Origin: Sternotherus odoratus
Lineage: Eukaryota > Chordata > Testudines > Kinosternidae
Direction: 5' to 3'
Assembly (NCBI GenBank): GCA_032164245.1
Contig: JAVMKO010000003.1
Coordinates: 66,224,390 to 66,288,389 of the forward strand
DNA: 64,000 nt
Position 1 is the first letter of the stretch. Each line of letters begins with the position of its first letter. Shown one piece after another: positions 48,400-58,765 of the stretch. The translations under genes and the position numbers were made by a program. The notes beneath the pieces were generated by a model. That model was not told the origin of the DNA and did not search any database. It saw only the letters and a list, made by a program, of their open reading frames with translations.

Positions 48400-48974
48400 C
48401 CGTAGGGAAGTCTCCTGTCTGACCACAGCAGATTTCAGAGCGTAAATCTTCACGCCAGTGAATTTTGCTTCAAGCAGTTCTAATTATCCCCTTGATGCCC
48501 TCTACTTTTTTGAAGAGTAGGAGGAAGGATGCATGTGGGGGAGAGAACTAGGCTCTCTCCTGGCTCCTCCCTTAAAACTGCAATCAGAAATACCACCCTC
48601 TTGAGGAGAGTATAAGAAGGGAAATCCACAAAGCAAACTTTTCAAAGTTCCAGCTGACTTTTTCTCTTCCTGTGGGTTTTTTTCTACAGAAAGGTATACT
48701 TGGGGTACCCCAGCATCTGGGGCTAGCAGAAAGGAGCATGGGTCACTTTTTTACTTTATTTCTGCTCAGAACCTTAAGTGCAGTAATCATTGTTAACTTT
48801 GTGTAAAGAGCTGCTGCTCTCACTTTGGTGACAGTACTGTTCTTTCACTGCATGTACTGAACATCTGCTGTGATTCATAGATTTCCTCAGATATTGAGAC
48901 TAGAAAATGAAACTATATCAAGAACGTTTCAATTTGTGTGTGCGTTTGTAAAATCTATATTTCATTCAGATACA
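48400..48974. other. plain intron
   Basis: No feature recognised. Confidence 0.5.
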
Positions 48975-49068
48975 CAGTTTATGGAGAGAATCAGAGAGGT
49001 CACCGTGTTAGTCTGGAATAGCAGAAGTGACAGAGTCCTGTGGCACCTTAAAGACTAACTAAAGTATT

Positions 49069-49107
49069 GAAGCATAAGATTTCGTGGGCTAATACCCACT
49101 TCGTCGG
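49069..49107 (-). ncRNA. hammerhead-like core in left arm
   Basis: On the minus strand: CCGACGA, helix II GUGGG-UAUUAG-CCCAC (5 perfect pairs), GAAA, then UC-UUAU-GC and UUC. The first box differs from CUGANGA at one position and helix III has lost a G. Confidence 0.5.
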
Positions 49108-49121
49108 CTGCAAGCTTGCAT

Positions 49122-49159
49122 CCGACGAAGTGGTATTAGCCCACGAAATCTTATGCTTC
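49122..49159 (+). ncRNA. hammerhead-like core in right arm
   Basis: Plus strand CCGACGA, helix II GUGG-UAUUAG-CCCAC (one base shorter on the left), GAAA, UC-UUAU-GC-UUC. It is the mirror of the left-arm motif and shares its two changes, so the changes predate the inverted duplication or were copied with it. Confidence 0.5.
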
Positions 49160-49221
49160 AATACTTTAGTTAGTCTTTAAGTTGCCGCAGGACTCTTTGT
49201 CACTTCAGTTTATAGAGAGAA

Positions 49222-49784
49222 TATGGAATGCAAATCTAGCACTACTGCAGCGTTTCACATTAAGAAGTCAAGCACTGAAATGAGAAGAAATCTCCAATTC
49301 TGTATTTTTTCCCCTGCAACTTTAACCATTTAGGTGAACATTAATAACAAACTGGAATATATTTTAAAAATAGATTTATATTCAACAAGTAACACAGGAA
49401 ATAAAAAATATTACATACGTATAACATGGCTGAGTTAATGTTGTGGGAGAAAGCCTGATTTGAACTTTTACTTCCAAGTGCTTGGTTTCTCTGTGTCTGC
49501 AATGCATTAACACTAGTTATTGCGTTGCATGTCCCTGGTATTCTTAAAGGAAAACCGGGACAGAGAAGAAAAAATGTTCTTGAGTTCTTTGGATCTTTTA
49601 CATTTCTTGAACTAGAGGAACACGGCAATCCTATGGAGCTATGTAGGAAAGGTCCTTCCAATGCTAACAAGTTGGCTCTCGCCAAGTAAAACAGTGTAAA
49701 AGAGGTGATTAAAGGCAAAAACACATCCTTTAAAAATTAAAAGTCAAATTCTAATGTGGAAAATAAGAAAGGAACATAAACTCT
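49222..49784. other. plain intron
   Basis: The 127-codon minus-strand frame at 49341-49724 has no recognised domain and is taken as chance. Confidence 0.5.
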
Positions 49785-50462
49785 GACAAGGCAAGTGTAA
49801 AAGTATAATTAGGCAGACCAAAAAAAAGGAAAAGAATTTGAAGAACAACTTTAGACACAAAAACTAACAGCAAAAAGTTTTTAAGTACATCGAAAGCAGG
49901 AAGCCTGCCAAACAATCAGTGAGGCCACTGGAGGATCAAGATGGTGAAAGAGCACTCAAGGAAGAGAAGGCCATTTCAGAGAAGTTAAATGAATTCTTCG
50001 CATCGGTCCTCAGTGCAGAGGATATGAGAGAAATTCCTTCCCCTGAGCCATCCTTTTTAGATGCAAATATGAGGAACTGTCCCAGATTGAGGTACCAATA
50101 GATGAGGTTTAGGAACAAATTGATAAATTAAATAATAAGTCACTGGACCAAGTGGTACTTACCCAAGAGTTCTGAAGGAACTCAAATATGAAATTGCAGA
50201 ACTACTACCTGTGGTATGTAGCCTATCATTTAAATCATCTTCTGTAACAGAGATTACAATACAGATTTTAAAAAAATATTCCAGAGGTGATCCTCCTGTA
50301 AAACTAACTTCAGTACTAGGCAAATTGAAACTATAGCAAAGAAGAGAATTATCAGACACATAGATGAACAGGATTTGTTGGGGAAGGGTCAACACAACTT
50401 TTATAAAGGGAAGTCATGCCTCAGCAGACTAGTAGAATTAGTTGAGGGACATGTAACTTAGT
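49785..50462 (+). mobile_element. CR1 LINE fragment (reverse transcriptase N-terminal region)
   Basis: The plus strand reads, with breaks, RPLEDQDGERALKEEKA, EKLNEFFASVLSAED, LDQVVLTQEF-like text and IIRHIDEQDLLGKGQ, FYKGKSCLSRLVEL. This is the CR1 pol stretch ahead of the catalytic core. It is truncated at both ends. Confidence 0.88.
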
Positions 50463-50500
50463 CTCAGCATTCACCAGATGTACCTCATCATGCTAATCTT

Positions 50501-50705
50501 CAGACTTTTTTTTTTAACGGGGGCTTTTAAGAGTTAAGTTACACAAGTCTCTTTATTTTTAAGTGAGTGGATTCCTTGTTGCATTGTTGATAATTTTCAG
50601 GCTTTTTTTTTTAAAATAAGGGGGGGGGGCTTTGAAGATTTAAGTTACACAACTCTCTTTTTATTTTTAAAGTGAGTGGATTCCTTGTTGCGTTGTTGAG
50701 AATGA
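50501..50705. repeat. local tandem duplication, about 100 bp unit, diverged
   Basis: Two successive units share cag-c-poly-T, aagttacacaa, ctctttttattttt and gtgagtggattccttgttgc. The last motif lies at 50564 and 50673. Length differences come from the T and G runs. Confidence 0.8.
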
Positions 50706-51964
50706 TAAATTGATACCACATGTTGCTTCCAGACAAAAAAGTCTCTGTATTCCTGTGGAAGCACTTGCAGCTGGTGTCTGAGTTAATGGACGGGCTCCAC
50801 AAGGTAAACACAGTTTGGAAGAGACTGAAACAGACACTGGCTAGGAGGGGCGGGGAAAATCTTGCATTTTAAAGACTAGGGGATCTGCCAGTTTTGTTTG
50901 ATGAGGATAAAATGCTGAAATACTTCACAATTTCAAGCCTTTGGGGCAAGGATCATATCAAATCTGGTATATAATATTTTGAAAATGATAAAATGCCCTG
51001 TATATAATCCTACCTTTTAGCAATCCTATACAAAATGGTCAGAGAAATAAGTTATCAGGACATAATAGGTACACTCCTTTTCTAGAGCAAGACATAGGTG
51101 ATTTTTTGAAGGAGGACTAATTTAAGGAAGTTTTATGGAATGGATAAAACTTTACTCATTCAGATTTGAAAATCTAGCTCTGGGTTCTATAAAAATATTA
51201 CCTCCCTCAGTGTTCATCTGAGCACTGGTCTGCTGATTTATTATGAATGGACCATTGTATGCCAATGAGCCCTGTCCTAGCATATAGCGTTCTGTCCTTT
51301 TCACATATAAGACAATATGAAAAAATTAAAGGTTGAGTTACATAACAGACACAAGAAAGCACAGAGTAAAGGAGCCAAGGGAGCGAGTTTGACACTCCAG
51401 CCCCACTTTTCATATCTCCACTAGATGAGTTTCAGGCCCCAAGCATTTCCTCCCACCAATGTGACCCACCACCACCAGATGACTTCTTCCAGAAATGGTC
51501 TCTGAAGACTTCTTTTCCCTTCCTGTCCCCCTGCCCAGAAATCCCAGCAAAGTTCTTTAACCACTTGCAGCAGCAAGGGCCAAGGTTCAAACCCAGCAGA
51601 CTCCTGACTTCACCTGGACTCTTCCTGGGCGTTTCATCTTGACAGTGGCATCTCCAGGTGCTCCTATCATCTTGCTGACTCCCTGACATGCATGCCCCTC
51701 TTGCTGCCCAGCCTCACTCCCCCCTGCTCATCATGCATCTGAACAGGAACACCACAACCTGTCCCCGCTCCAATTCTGACTAGTACCCATCTCAACCTTT
51801 CCCACCCACTAAAATCCATAATCACTATCACCAGTGTTCAAATAATTGAGTCGCCTGTAACTTTGAGAAGTGTGCAGTGAAACAAAACCTCATCATTTGC
51901 TTTTCCTACCACCATCTTACTTTCTCCTCATGGCATCTTTCCTAGTGTTCTTCCTTTTTGTGTT
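50706..51964. other. plain intron
   Basis: No feature recognised. C-rich stretch 51420-51800 without clear repeat identity. Confidence 0.5.
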
Positions 51965-52065
51965 GAATCTTTATTGTTTTTATTACTTACTATTCATAGT
52001 GCAGAAGTGCCTAGCTCCCCTTTGTGAGATCGGGGCCCTGTTGTGCTAGGCACTTATACATACAT
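51965..52065 (-). mobile_element. SINE-like repeat tail (family B)
   Basis: gtgcctagctccccttt, gagatcggggccctg and gtgctaggcacttatac correspond to the reverse complement of the 37285 repeat. Confidence 0.5.
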
Positions 52066-52914
52066 TTGATTTTCGACTGTAAGAACCACATATTCTCTCT
52101 GTTAATAAAGCATATAGTACATTTTGGGCACAGTAGACAATAAAGGGAGGAATGCACCATATTTTTTTCGATTCTTTTCTTATCTAGATCCTTATATTGC
52201 GCCCATCACTGAGGTATCTGAGCCCCTTCCACTGATTCATTAAACAACGTGACTAGCATCTGTCTCATGCATATGTCCTCCGGGACAGTGCCACAAGAGA
52301 GCCTTTAAAGCATCTCCTTGGGCATGGAAGGATTTGTTACATTTCCATCTTAATGGCCTAATCCTGCTTCCATTTGCATCAAAGACAAAACTCCAATTGA
52401 TGTGAATGGGAGCTGAATTGCATCCTTACTTGGCATTTTCCAGGGGGAGGTCCATTTGTGGTTTGTCATAAGGATGATCTATTTCTAATGCAGATTTTTG
52501 TGAGTGAATATTCTTTTCAGAATCTTTTACATTTTTTATGACAGTGATATAAGTCCAAGTGACACTTCAGAAATCCTGTAAAAGAGAGGGTCACTCCCAC
52601 GTTACAAGCTGATGGACAGATCCTGTCGCCTTTGCTCATGAGAATAATCGCTCACATTGACTTTAGTGGGAATGCTAAGAAGAGAAAGACTAGCAGGATC
52701 AGGCCAGAATTCAGTCTGACTTGGATAGATGTGATACCTGGGACAGTACTGTAGCTCCAGCACAAGAAGCTATCAAGACATTGTGAAGAGAGTAATGTGG
52801 GAAGGCTACACAAAATAAATGTGTTTTAAGGAAGTATTTGAAAGGGGAATGAGAGGGCCCTTCGTGTATGGAAGCAGAAAGGCATGCATGGAGCAGGGTT
52901 GGGGGTGGAGTGGG
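52066..52914. other. plain intron with weak ancient palindromic fragments
   Basis: Fragments near 52350-52425 and 52612-52712 (gatcctgtcgcc against gcaggatcaggcc) resemble the repeats at 36765 and 38620. Confidence 0.45.
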
Positions 52915-53072
52915 GCACAAAAGTAAACTGGCCAGTGATTATGCTAAAGAAAACAATCTTCTTACAGAAACCAGTAAGGGAAAACCAGAGCTGGTATGTA
53001 AATGGCATTTTGTATAACTTAATGAAAGCAAACTGCTTGGATTTATCATAACCACCAATTTTCAGTGGAAAA
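52915..53072 (-). repeat. inverted duplication, left arm
   Basis: The reverse complement of this segment matches 53731-53883 over about 155 bp. Shared blocks include gccatttacatacca, aagaagattgttttctttag, cataatcactggccag and tttactt. It spans about 0.65 kb with the 53276 repeat between the arms. Confidence 0.85.
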
Positions 53073-53275
53073 AATATTTTATTTTTTGTGTGTAATACCA
53101 ACACTGTGCCTCAAAGAGATGATGAGCCATATAAAAATGCAAATTACATCTCCTGCCTCCCCCCCCCCCAATTTAGTACCCGATTCTGTAAGCTTCTAAG
53201 CTCTTTCTACTCCATGAAGTCAATGCAAGTTGAGGCCACTCAGCAATTTGAATGTCAAGGATTTATGTAATACTA

Positions 53276-53692
53276 GCGAAAATACCCGGCGTTGCTCGGG
53301 TCCGTCGGAGGTGGGGAGGGGGCAGAGAGCTGAGCGAGTGCGGGGTCCGTTGGAGGGGGGAGGGGGCAGAGAGCTGAGCGAGTGCGGGGGTCCGCTGGAG
53401 GCGGGAGGGGGCAGAGAGCTGAGCGAATGCAGGGTCCGTTGGAGGGGGGTATTATGACATCATAACTATGTCACAGAGAACAGCAGCTGCCCACCTGATG
53501 TGATTGGCCTTTAAATAATTTCACCCCTGGGGGGCGTCAGAGGTGAGATTTGAAAAATTTTCGACTCTTACCCTGATTAGGACCCTAAGACCTATAACTG
53601 TACCAAATTTCTAGTCTCTAGCTCAAACGGCGTGGAAGGAGTAAGTGCACATACATACACGCATACACCATTTGACTTTTATATATATAGAT
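53276..53692. mobile_element. unclassified interspersed repeat with internal 45-bp tandem units
   Basis: It opens with gaaaatacccggcgttgctc and ends with tttatatatatagatgatta. It contains ccaaatttctagtctctagc and gaccctaagacctataac, a layout known from dispersed repeats in many animals. Units of 45, 45 and 44 bp start at 53301, 53346, 53391 and 53435 (tccgt-ggagg...gcagagagctgagcg). A non-LTR (RTE-like) 3' end is one possibility; I cannot confirm it. Confidence 0.6.
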
Positions 53693-53730
53693 GATTAGAG
53701 CTGGCAAACATCAGTGGGTTGTTTTTGCAT

Positions 53731-53883
53731 TGAAAATGGGTGGCGATTGACATTTCAGGCAGTATGTTTGTACGTCTTAAGTTACATAAAGTGCCATTTA
53801 CATACCAACTCTTGTTTTTCTTTATTGGTTTCCGTAAGAAGATTGTTTTCTTTAGCATAATCACTGGCCAGTTTACTTGTGTG
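53731..53883 (+). repeat. inverted duplication, right arm
   Basis: Counterpart of 52915-53072. Both arms contain an open frame giving similar peptides (PFTYQL, KKIVFFSIITGQFT), but differences include many replacements, so coding is not supported. Confidence 0.85.
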
Positions 53884-53948
53884 TCCAGTTTTTGTAGTGC
53901 TCTTATTACAGTGGTTCTGAGTGACTTTCTTACTGTTTGTGTGCAGGT

Positions 53949-54825
53949 AGGCGTAGGGTTGCCAAGTGCCTGGTTTTCGACTGGAAAGCCTGGTCAAAAC
54001 AGGACCCTTTCAGCTCCGGTCAACACCTCTGACCACACCATTAAAAGTCGGGTTGGCAGGCTCCCTACCCGGCTCTGTGCAGCTCCTGGAAATGGTGATA
54101 TGTCCCTTGGTTCCTAAGTGGGGGGACAGCCAAGGGGCTCTGCATACTGGCCCCACTCCGGTTCCACAGCTCCCATTGACTGGGAACTGTGACCAGCAGG
54201 AGCTGCAGGGGGAAGCATCTGCAGTGGAGGCAGCGCAGAGCCACCCCTAAACCTAGGAGTCGAGGGACGTTGCTGCTTCCAGGGAGCCCCACCCAGAGCC
54301 TGCTCCCTGTCCAAGCCTTGAGACCCTTCCATACCCAAACTCCCTCCTGGAGCCTGTACCCCACACTCCCCTCCACACCTCTGCCACAACCTTGAGCCCC
54401 TCCTGCACCCAAACTCCTTCTGGGAGCCCACATGCCACATACACCCCCTTGCACCTCAACCACTTTCCTCAGCCTGGAGCCCCCTCCTTCACTCTGAACC
54501 CCTTAGCCCCTGCTTGGAGCTCCCTCCTGCACCCCAAATCCCTCATCCCTGGCCCAAGCCCAGAACCTGCATCCCAATCCCCTGCCTCAGCCCAGAGCCC
54601 CTCATGCACCCTGAATCCCTCAATTCTGGCTCCACCCCAGAGTCCGCACGCCAACCACCTGCCCCAGCCCGGTGAAAATGAGCTATACATAGGAGTGAGA
54701 GAACGAGTGACAGAGAGAGGGGGGATGGAGTAAGCAGGTGGCAGGGCCTCAGAGAAGGGGAGCGGTAGGGGCGGGACAAGAGTGTTCCATTTTGTGTGAT
54801 TAGAAAGATGGCACCCCCCTAATTA
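53949..54825. mobile_element. GC-rich DNA element with 'gggttgccaa' terminus
   Basis: Left end gtagggttgccaagtgcc, then tggttttcgactgg and gcctggtcaaaacaggacc. Right end tttgtgtgattagaaagatgg followed by the decayed inverted terminus. The interior has imperfect agccccctcctgcaccc-type repetition. The family layout is familiar from turtle genomes, but the target duplication is not clear. Proline-rich open frames here are artefacts. Confidence 0.65.
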
Positions 54826-56817
54826 GGCCTGATCCTCCAACTGGATCTATGTGGACAGACATAAATACTTCCTACATAGAAGACAGCAAGGCATGGGCAT
54901 AAGAGTCCATCCACATGAACCCAGTTGCAGGATTGGAGCACGAAGTGTAGGAAATGTTAGTTACATTTTAAAAACTCAAATGATTTATTTAAGAGCCCTG
55001 TTGTGGGAGAGCGGGAAAGTGAGTAGTGGCATCTGGTTAATATAATTTAAAACATATTTCTGCCAGACCCTAAATATAGTTAAAATCTCACAAATGCAAT
55101 AATAAAAAAAATCTCTCCTGGCTAGACTGAGGAACTTTTATGCTGAGAATGAACCCAAAATATTTTTTTCAAGGCATTATAGTCCCTTGGAAATATAAGA
55201 GTGTATCATTGAGATGCTGATGCAAACTTACCTTTCGTGTCATTATGGAGCCTTGTTTTCTATGCTGTGATAATTGTTTAAAAATAACAACTCCTGCTTT
55301 GAACTTTAAAAAAAACTTGGGAAAAAAAATTGAGTGGTAAACAAGAATATTTCTGCTGCCCACATGTGTGAGTCCTAAAACTGACCAAAAATGCAAGACT
55401 AAAAAAATTATTTGCCATCAATAAAATGGAAAAAAAATAATCTGGGCTACATTTCTTCACACAGTCAATATGTCTTCAGTTCATTTACGTCAAACATCCC
55501 TTTATGGTAACAGTATGAATGTTAATGGGTTTATGAATAATTGTTTGGTTGTGTGTGTTCTTTGTCCAATTGAAACTGGAATCCCTTCAGTGCACTGTAA
55601 ATGGAAAACACTTATTCTGACTTGTTTGATTACAGTGAGAGCCTGTTCACTTTCTCTTTTTTAAACATGCTGGTGGAACACATGTATTGGTATCCTCCAC
55701 CTAGATATAGCTGATGTTTGCCAATATTTGAAAAACATCTATGACTTGAAAGTTGTTCATATTTAACATACAGCATTAGTACAACCGGTTTGCTAAAATA
55801 ATATGGCATAGCTCCAAAACTCTTTAAGATGTGCATAAAATCAAAAAACATATGAATTCTTATTAGCAAATTTCTTATGGTCTTTTTAGCTGTATTTTAA
55901 GCAGAGGCTCTGAGATTTTGGTCTCAGTTACACTTGTGTAAGTCTGGTGTCATTTTACTTGAGTTACCGGGAGCTAGTTTTCTGGATCTCTCTCACGATT
56001 TTGTACTGGGTTCAATCACCATAGTGTGAAGTCATACCACTCCTTTGAGACTGCAGAGGCAGAATACAGTACAGTTTTTCATTTCTTGTGCCCAGTGTAT
56101 CTGATGGCACCTTGCAAGATTTGGAATTCAGTGGACCTTTTATGGGTATTTCTGTTACTAACAGCCTGCTGTGTTAATGATCTTATGGTGCATAATGGCA
56201 TTCCAACTTTGGGACACTTTGAGGATGCTGTGGGTGCAGGAAGCAACAGACTGGCTACCCATATATATCATTTAAATTTCAACAATGGAAAGAAAAAGTA
56301 CATCTCACCTCCAGTGTGCAGTTCTATAGGAAGAGGAGGGAAAGCAGTTGTGATTTGCACTAGAGTATTATTATATGTACAAAATCACATTTCAGTAAAG
56401 AATACAAAGGTACTTACAGAAGTTGCAATGAGAGTAGACAGCCTTTCAGTCACCTTTATTGAAGTGTTTGCAGTTCTCATTTTGAGAGAGTTGGAACAAT
56501 AGTAACTGATAATTTAATCTCTATGCAGGACATTTTATTCAGTCAAAAATAGAAGCAGTACAGATCCACCGGGGCTTAGCAGTTGGTGATGCATTTTGTT
56601 TGTTTGTTTGTTTGTTGCTGTTGAATTATTTGAAAGTATGAGCAACGTACAGAGGGCTCAGTTGTCACCCTCAGCCCAGGGGAAGGGTGGGTTATCAGGG
56701 TGTCAATTGGAGCTCCCTCGTCCTCCAGTCCCCAGCCCTGGTGATGGTTGCACCAGTGGAGGAGGGGCACAGCAGAGTGGAGCTCTGCCATGTCCCTTCT
56801 CCCTGGAAGTGTTCTCT
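54826..56817. other. plain intron
   Basis: It includes a 158-codon plus-strand frame (56026-56502) with no recognised domain and a TTTG microsatellite at about 56597-56616. No transposon identified. Confidence 0.5.
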
Positions 56818-57112
56818 ATGGGCTTGTCTTCACTACAGCGGGCAGCGAGCGATCTTTTGGCGATCAATTTATTGCGTCTCGTCTAGACGCGATAAATCGA
56901 TCGCCAGCAGCGCCCCCGTCGACTCCGGAACTCCAGCTCGCCAAAAGGCGCAAGCTGGAGTCGACAGGGGAGCGCGCCGCCGCCCACTGCCACCGTGAGG
57001 ACGGCAGGTAAGTCGGCTGTAGATATGCCGAATTCAGCTACGTTATTAACGTAGCTGAATTTGCGTATCTACAACCAATCTCCCCCCCCCCCTCCAATGA
57101 AGACCAGCCCTA
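56818..57112 (-). mobile_element. about 295-bp MITE, family A copy 2, near the FOXO3 acceptor
   Basis: gggcttgtcttcact at the left and tgaagaccagcccta at the right are the inverted termini. The interior is the reverse complement of 20890-21191, including gataaatcgatcgcc, cgccaaaaggcgcaag and an almost perfect ttcagctacgtta/taacgtagctgaa hairpin. It ends 246 bp before the exon. Confidence 0.8.
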
Positions 57113-57334
57113 AGTCAAGGGTGAGGGCAGAGCAGCTGGCTCTGCTTTATGGCAGCATGACATTCTCCACGAGGAAAACTCCCTGCTCACAATTTACAGC
57201 CAGTATCTGACCCCTGCCTGAGCCGTGCAGAATGTCCGGAGCAGCCCAGTGTTTTGATTGGATTTCAAAGTTGTGGTTAATTTGGGGCTTTCATGATTGA
57301 CATTAGAGTAGCAGAGGAAATGGTACTTGCCTTG

Positions 57335-57358
57335 ACTTTTTGTTTTCCTTTCCCACAG
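57335..57358 (+). promoter_or_regulatory. FOXO3: splice acceptor of the FOXO3 coding exon
   Basis: A pyrimidine-rich tract (gactttttgttttcctttcc) ends in cacag at 57354-57358. The next base starts the Asn codon that continues the forkhead reading frame, so the intron is phase 0. Confidence 0.95.
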
Positions 57359-58765
57359 AACTCAATCCGGCATAATTTGTCACTTCACAGTCGGTTCATC
57401 AGGGTACAGAATGAAGGAACTGGGAAAAGCTCTTGGTGGATGATTAATCCAGATGGTGGAAAAGGTGGGAAGTCCCCACGGAGACGTGCCGTTTCAATGG
57501 ACAATAGCAACAAGTACACAAAGAGCAGAGGTCGAGCAGCTAAGAAAAAGGCAGCCCTGCAAGCTGCACAAGAAGCTAACGAGGACAGTCCGTCTCAGCT
57601 TTCCAAGTGGCCAGGAAGCCCAACTTCCCGCAGCAGTGATGAACTGGATGCTTGGACAGATTTCCGCTCTCGTACAAATTCAAATGCCAGTACGATAAGT
57701 GGCCGTTTGTCACCGATATTGGCGAGTACCGAGCTAGATGACGTTCAGGACGATGATGCGCCACTCTCTCCAATGCTGTACAACAGTCCAGCAAGCATGT
57801 CCCCATCAGTAAATAAACCATGTACTGTTGAGTTGCCTAGGTTGACTGATATGGCTGGCACAATGAACTTGAATGACGGACTGACGGATAACCTCATCAT
57901 GGACGATCTTTTGGACAATATAACGCTCCCCTCTCCCCAGCAGTCACCATCAGGGGGGATCATGCAAAGAAGCTCCAGTTTTCCATATGGTTCCAAAGGT
58001 TCCGGACTTGGTTCTCCATCAAGTAATTTCAATAGTGCTGTGTTTGGACCATCCTCTCTGAATTCCCTTCGTCAGTCTCCCATGCAAACCATTCAAGAGA
58101 ACAAGCAAGCTACCTTTTCTTCCATTTCTCATTACAACAACCAGACGCTGCAGGATCTGCTGGCATCTGACTCACTTAGTCACAGTGATGTCATGATGAC
58201 ACAGTCTGATCCACTCATGTCTCAAGCCAGCACAGCTGTGTCTGCCCAGAATTCACGCAGGAGTATCATGCTTCGGAGTGATCCAATGATGTCATTTGCT
58301 GCTCAGTCCAACCAGGGAAGTTTGGTCAATCAGAACCTGCTCCACCACCAGCATCAATCTCCGAATTCTTCTCTTGGTGGCAGTCGTGCCTTGTCAAATT
58401 CCATCAGTAACATGGGCTTAAATGATACGAACAACTTGGGGTCGGCCAAACACCAGCAGCAGTCACCCATCAATCAGTCTATGCAAACACTTTCTGACTC
58501 GCTCTCAGGCTCTTCTTTCTATTCCACTAGTGTGAACCTTCCAGTCATGGGGCACGATAAATTCCCAAGCGATTTGGACCTGGATATTTTCAATGGAAGC
58601 TTGGAATGTGACATGGAGTCCATTATCCGCAGTGAACTCATGGATGCCGATGGGTTGGATTTTAACTTCGATTCCCTCATCTCAGCTCAGAACGTTGTCA
58701 GTCTGAATGTGGGGAGCTTCACTGGTGCTAAGCAGGCTTCGTCACAAAGTTGGGTGCCAGGCTGA
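57359..58765 (+). CDS. FOXO3: FOXO3, second coding exon (C-terminal 468 residues)
   Basis: Forkhead box O transcription factor, DNA-binding effector of insulin/PI3K-AKT and stress signalling, shuttling between nucleus and cytoplasm. The exon supplies 468 residues plus stop (1407 nt). Exon residues 1-45 hold forkhead helix 3 and wing segments ([19 protein letters not shown]). RRRAVS at 41-46 contains the AKT/14-3-3 serine (codon 57494-57496, equal to human Ser253). RGRAAKKK at 57-64 is the nuclear localisation signal. RSRTNS at 103-108 is the second AKT site (human Ser315). [10 protein letters not shown] at 181-190 is the export signal. LQDLL lies further on. The acidic segment [20 protein letters not shown] near 400-420 is the CBP/p300-binding activation region. 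FOXO3 rather than FOXO1/4 is chosen from the [14 protein letters not shown] stretch and the SSQSWVPG C-terminus. The frame upstream of 57359 is intronic. The first half of the forkhead domain lies in an exon outside the window. No break or unusual codon was seen. Confidence 0.98.
   Translation, partial: NSIRHNLSLHSRFIRVQNEGTGKSSWWMINPDGGKGGKSPRRRAVSMDNSNKYTKSRGRAAKKKAALQAAQEANEDSPSQLSKWPGSPTSRSSDELDAWTDFRSRTNSNASTISGRLSPILASTELDDVQDDDAPLSPMLYNSPASMSPSVNKPCTVELPRLTDMAGTMNLNDGLTDNLIMDDLLDNITLPSPQQSPSGGIMQRSSSFPYGSKGSGLGSPSSNFNSAVFGPSSLNSLRQSPMQTIQENKQATFSSISHYNNQTLQDLLASDSLSHSDVMMTQSDPLMSQASTAVSAQNSRRSIMLRSDPMMSFAAQSNQGSLVNQNLLHHQHQSPNSSLGGSRALSNSISNMGLNDTNNLGSAKHQQQSPINQSMQTLSDSLSGSSFYSTSVNLPVMGHDKFPSDLDLDIFNGSLECDMESIIRSELMDADGLDFNFDSLISAQNVVSLNVGSFTGAKQASSQSWVPG

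Larger units (their letters stand above)
48991..49205. mobile_element. palindromic Penelope-like insertion with 16-bp target duplication
   Basis: Flanked by cagtttatggagagaa (48975-48990) and cagtttatagagagaa (49206-49221; the first base also closes the element), 15 of 16. A minus-strand arm (48991-49107) and a plus-strand arm (49122-49205) are near-perfect complements around a 14-nt centre (ctgcaagcttgcat). Same family as 381-556. The left arm alone retains the terminal gaggtcaccgtgttagtctg. Confidence 0.8.
1..57358 (+). other. FOXO3: FOXO3 large intron (3' part)
   Basis: Everything upstream of the coding exon at 57359 is read as intron. The exon opens in phase 0 at the Asn codon inside forkhead helix 3, where FOXO genes are known to carry a long intron, and no other cellular coding exon is recognisable in the interval. 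The upstream exon with the N-terminal half of the forkhead domain is not in the window. The interval is dense in transposable elements, listed separately. Confidence 0.85.

Noticed and set aside
52826..53104. Pair of frames with similar peptides at 52826-53104 (minus) and 53740-54117 (plus)
   Set aside because: The similarity reflects an inverted nucleotide duplication; changes between arms are not biased to silent sites, so conserved coding is not supported.
53966..54733. Proline-rich frames on both strands
   Set aside because: Imperfect C-rich repetition of a DNA element, not a protein.
56026..56502. 158-codon plus-strand frame just upstream of the FOXO3 exon
   Set aside because: No family resemblance, unremarkable composition, and a frame this long is expected by chance a few times in 64 kb; no splice context supports it.
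57293..57358. Extension of the FOXO3 reading frame upstream to a Met at 57293
   Set aside because: The 22 codons before 57359 are the pyrimidine tract and intron; a strong acceptor and the forkhead sequence both place the exon start at 57359.
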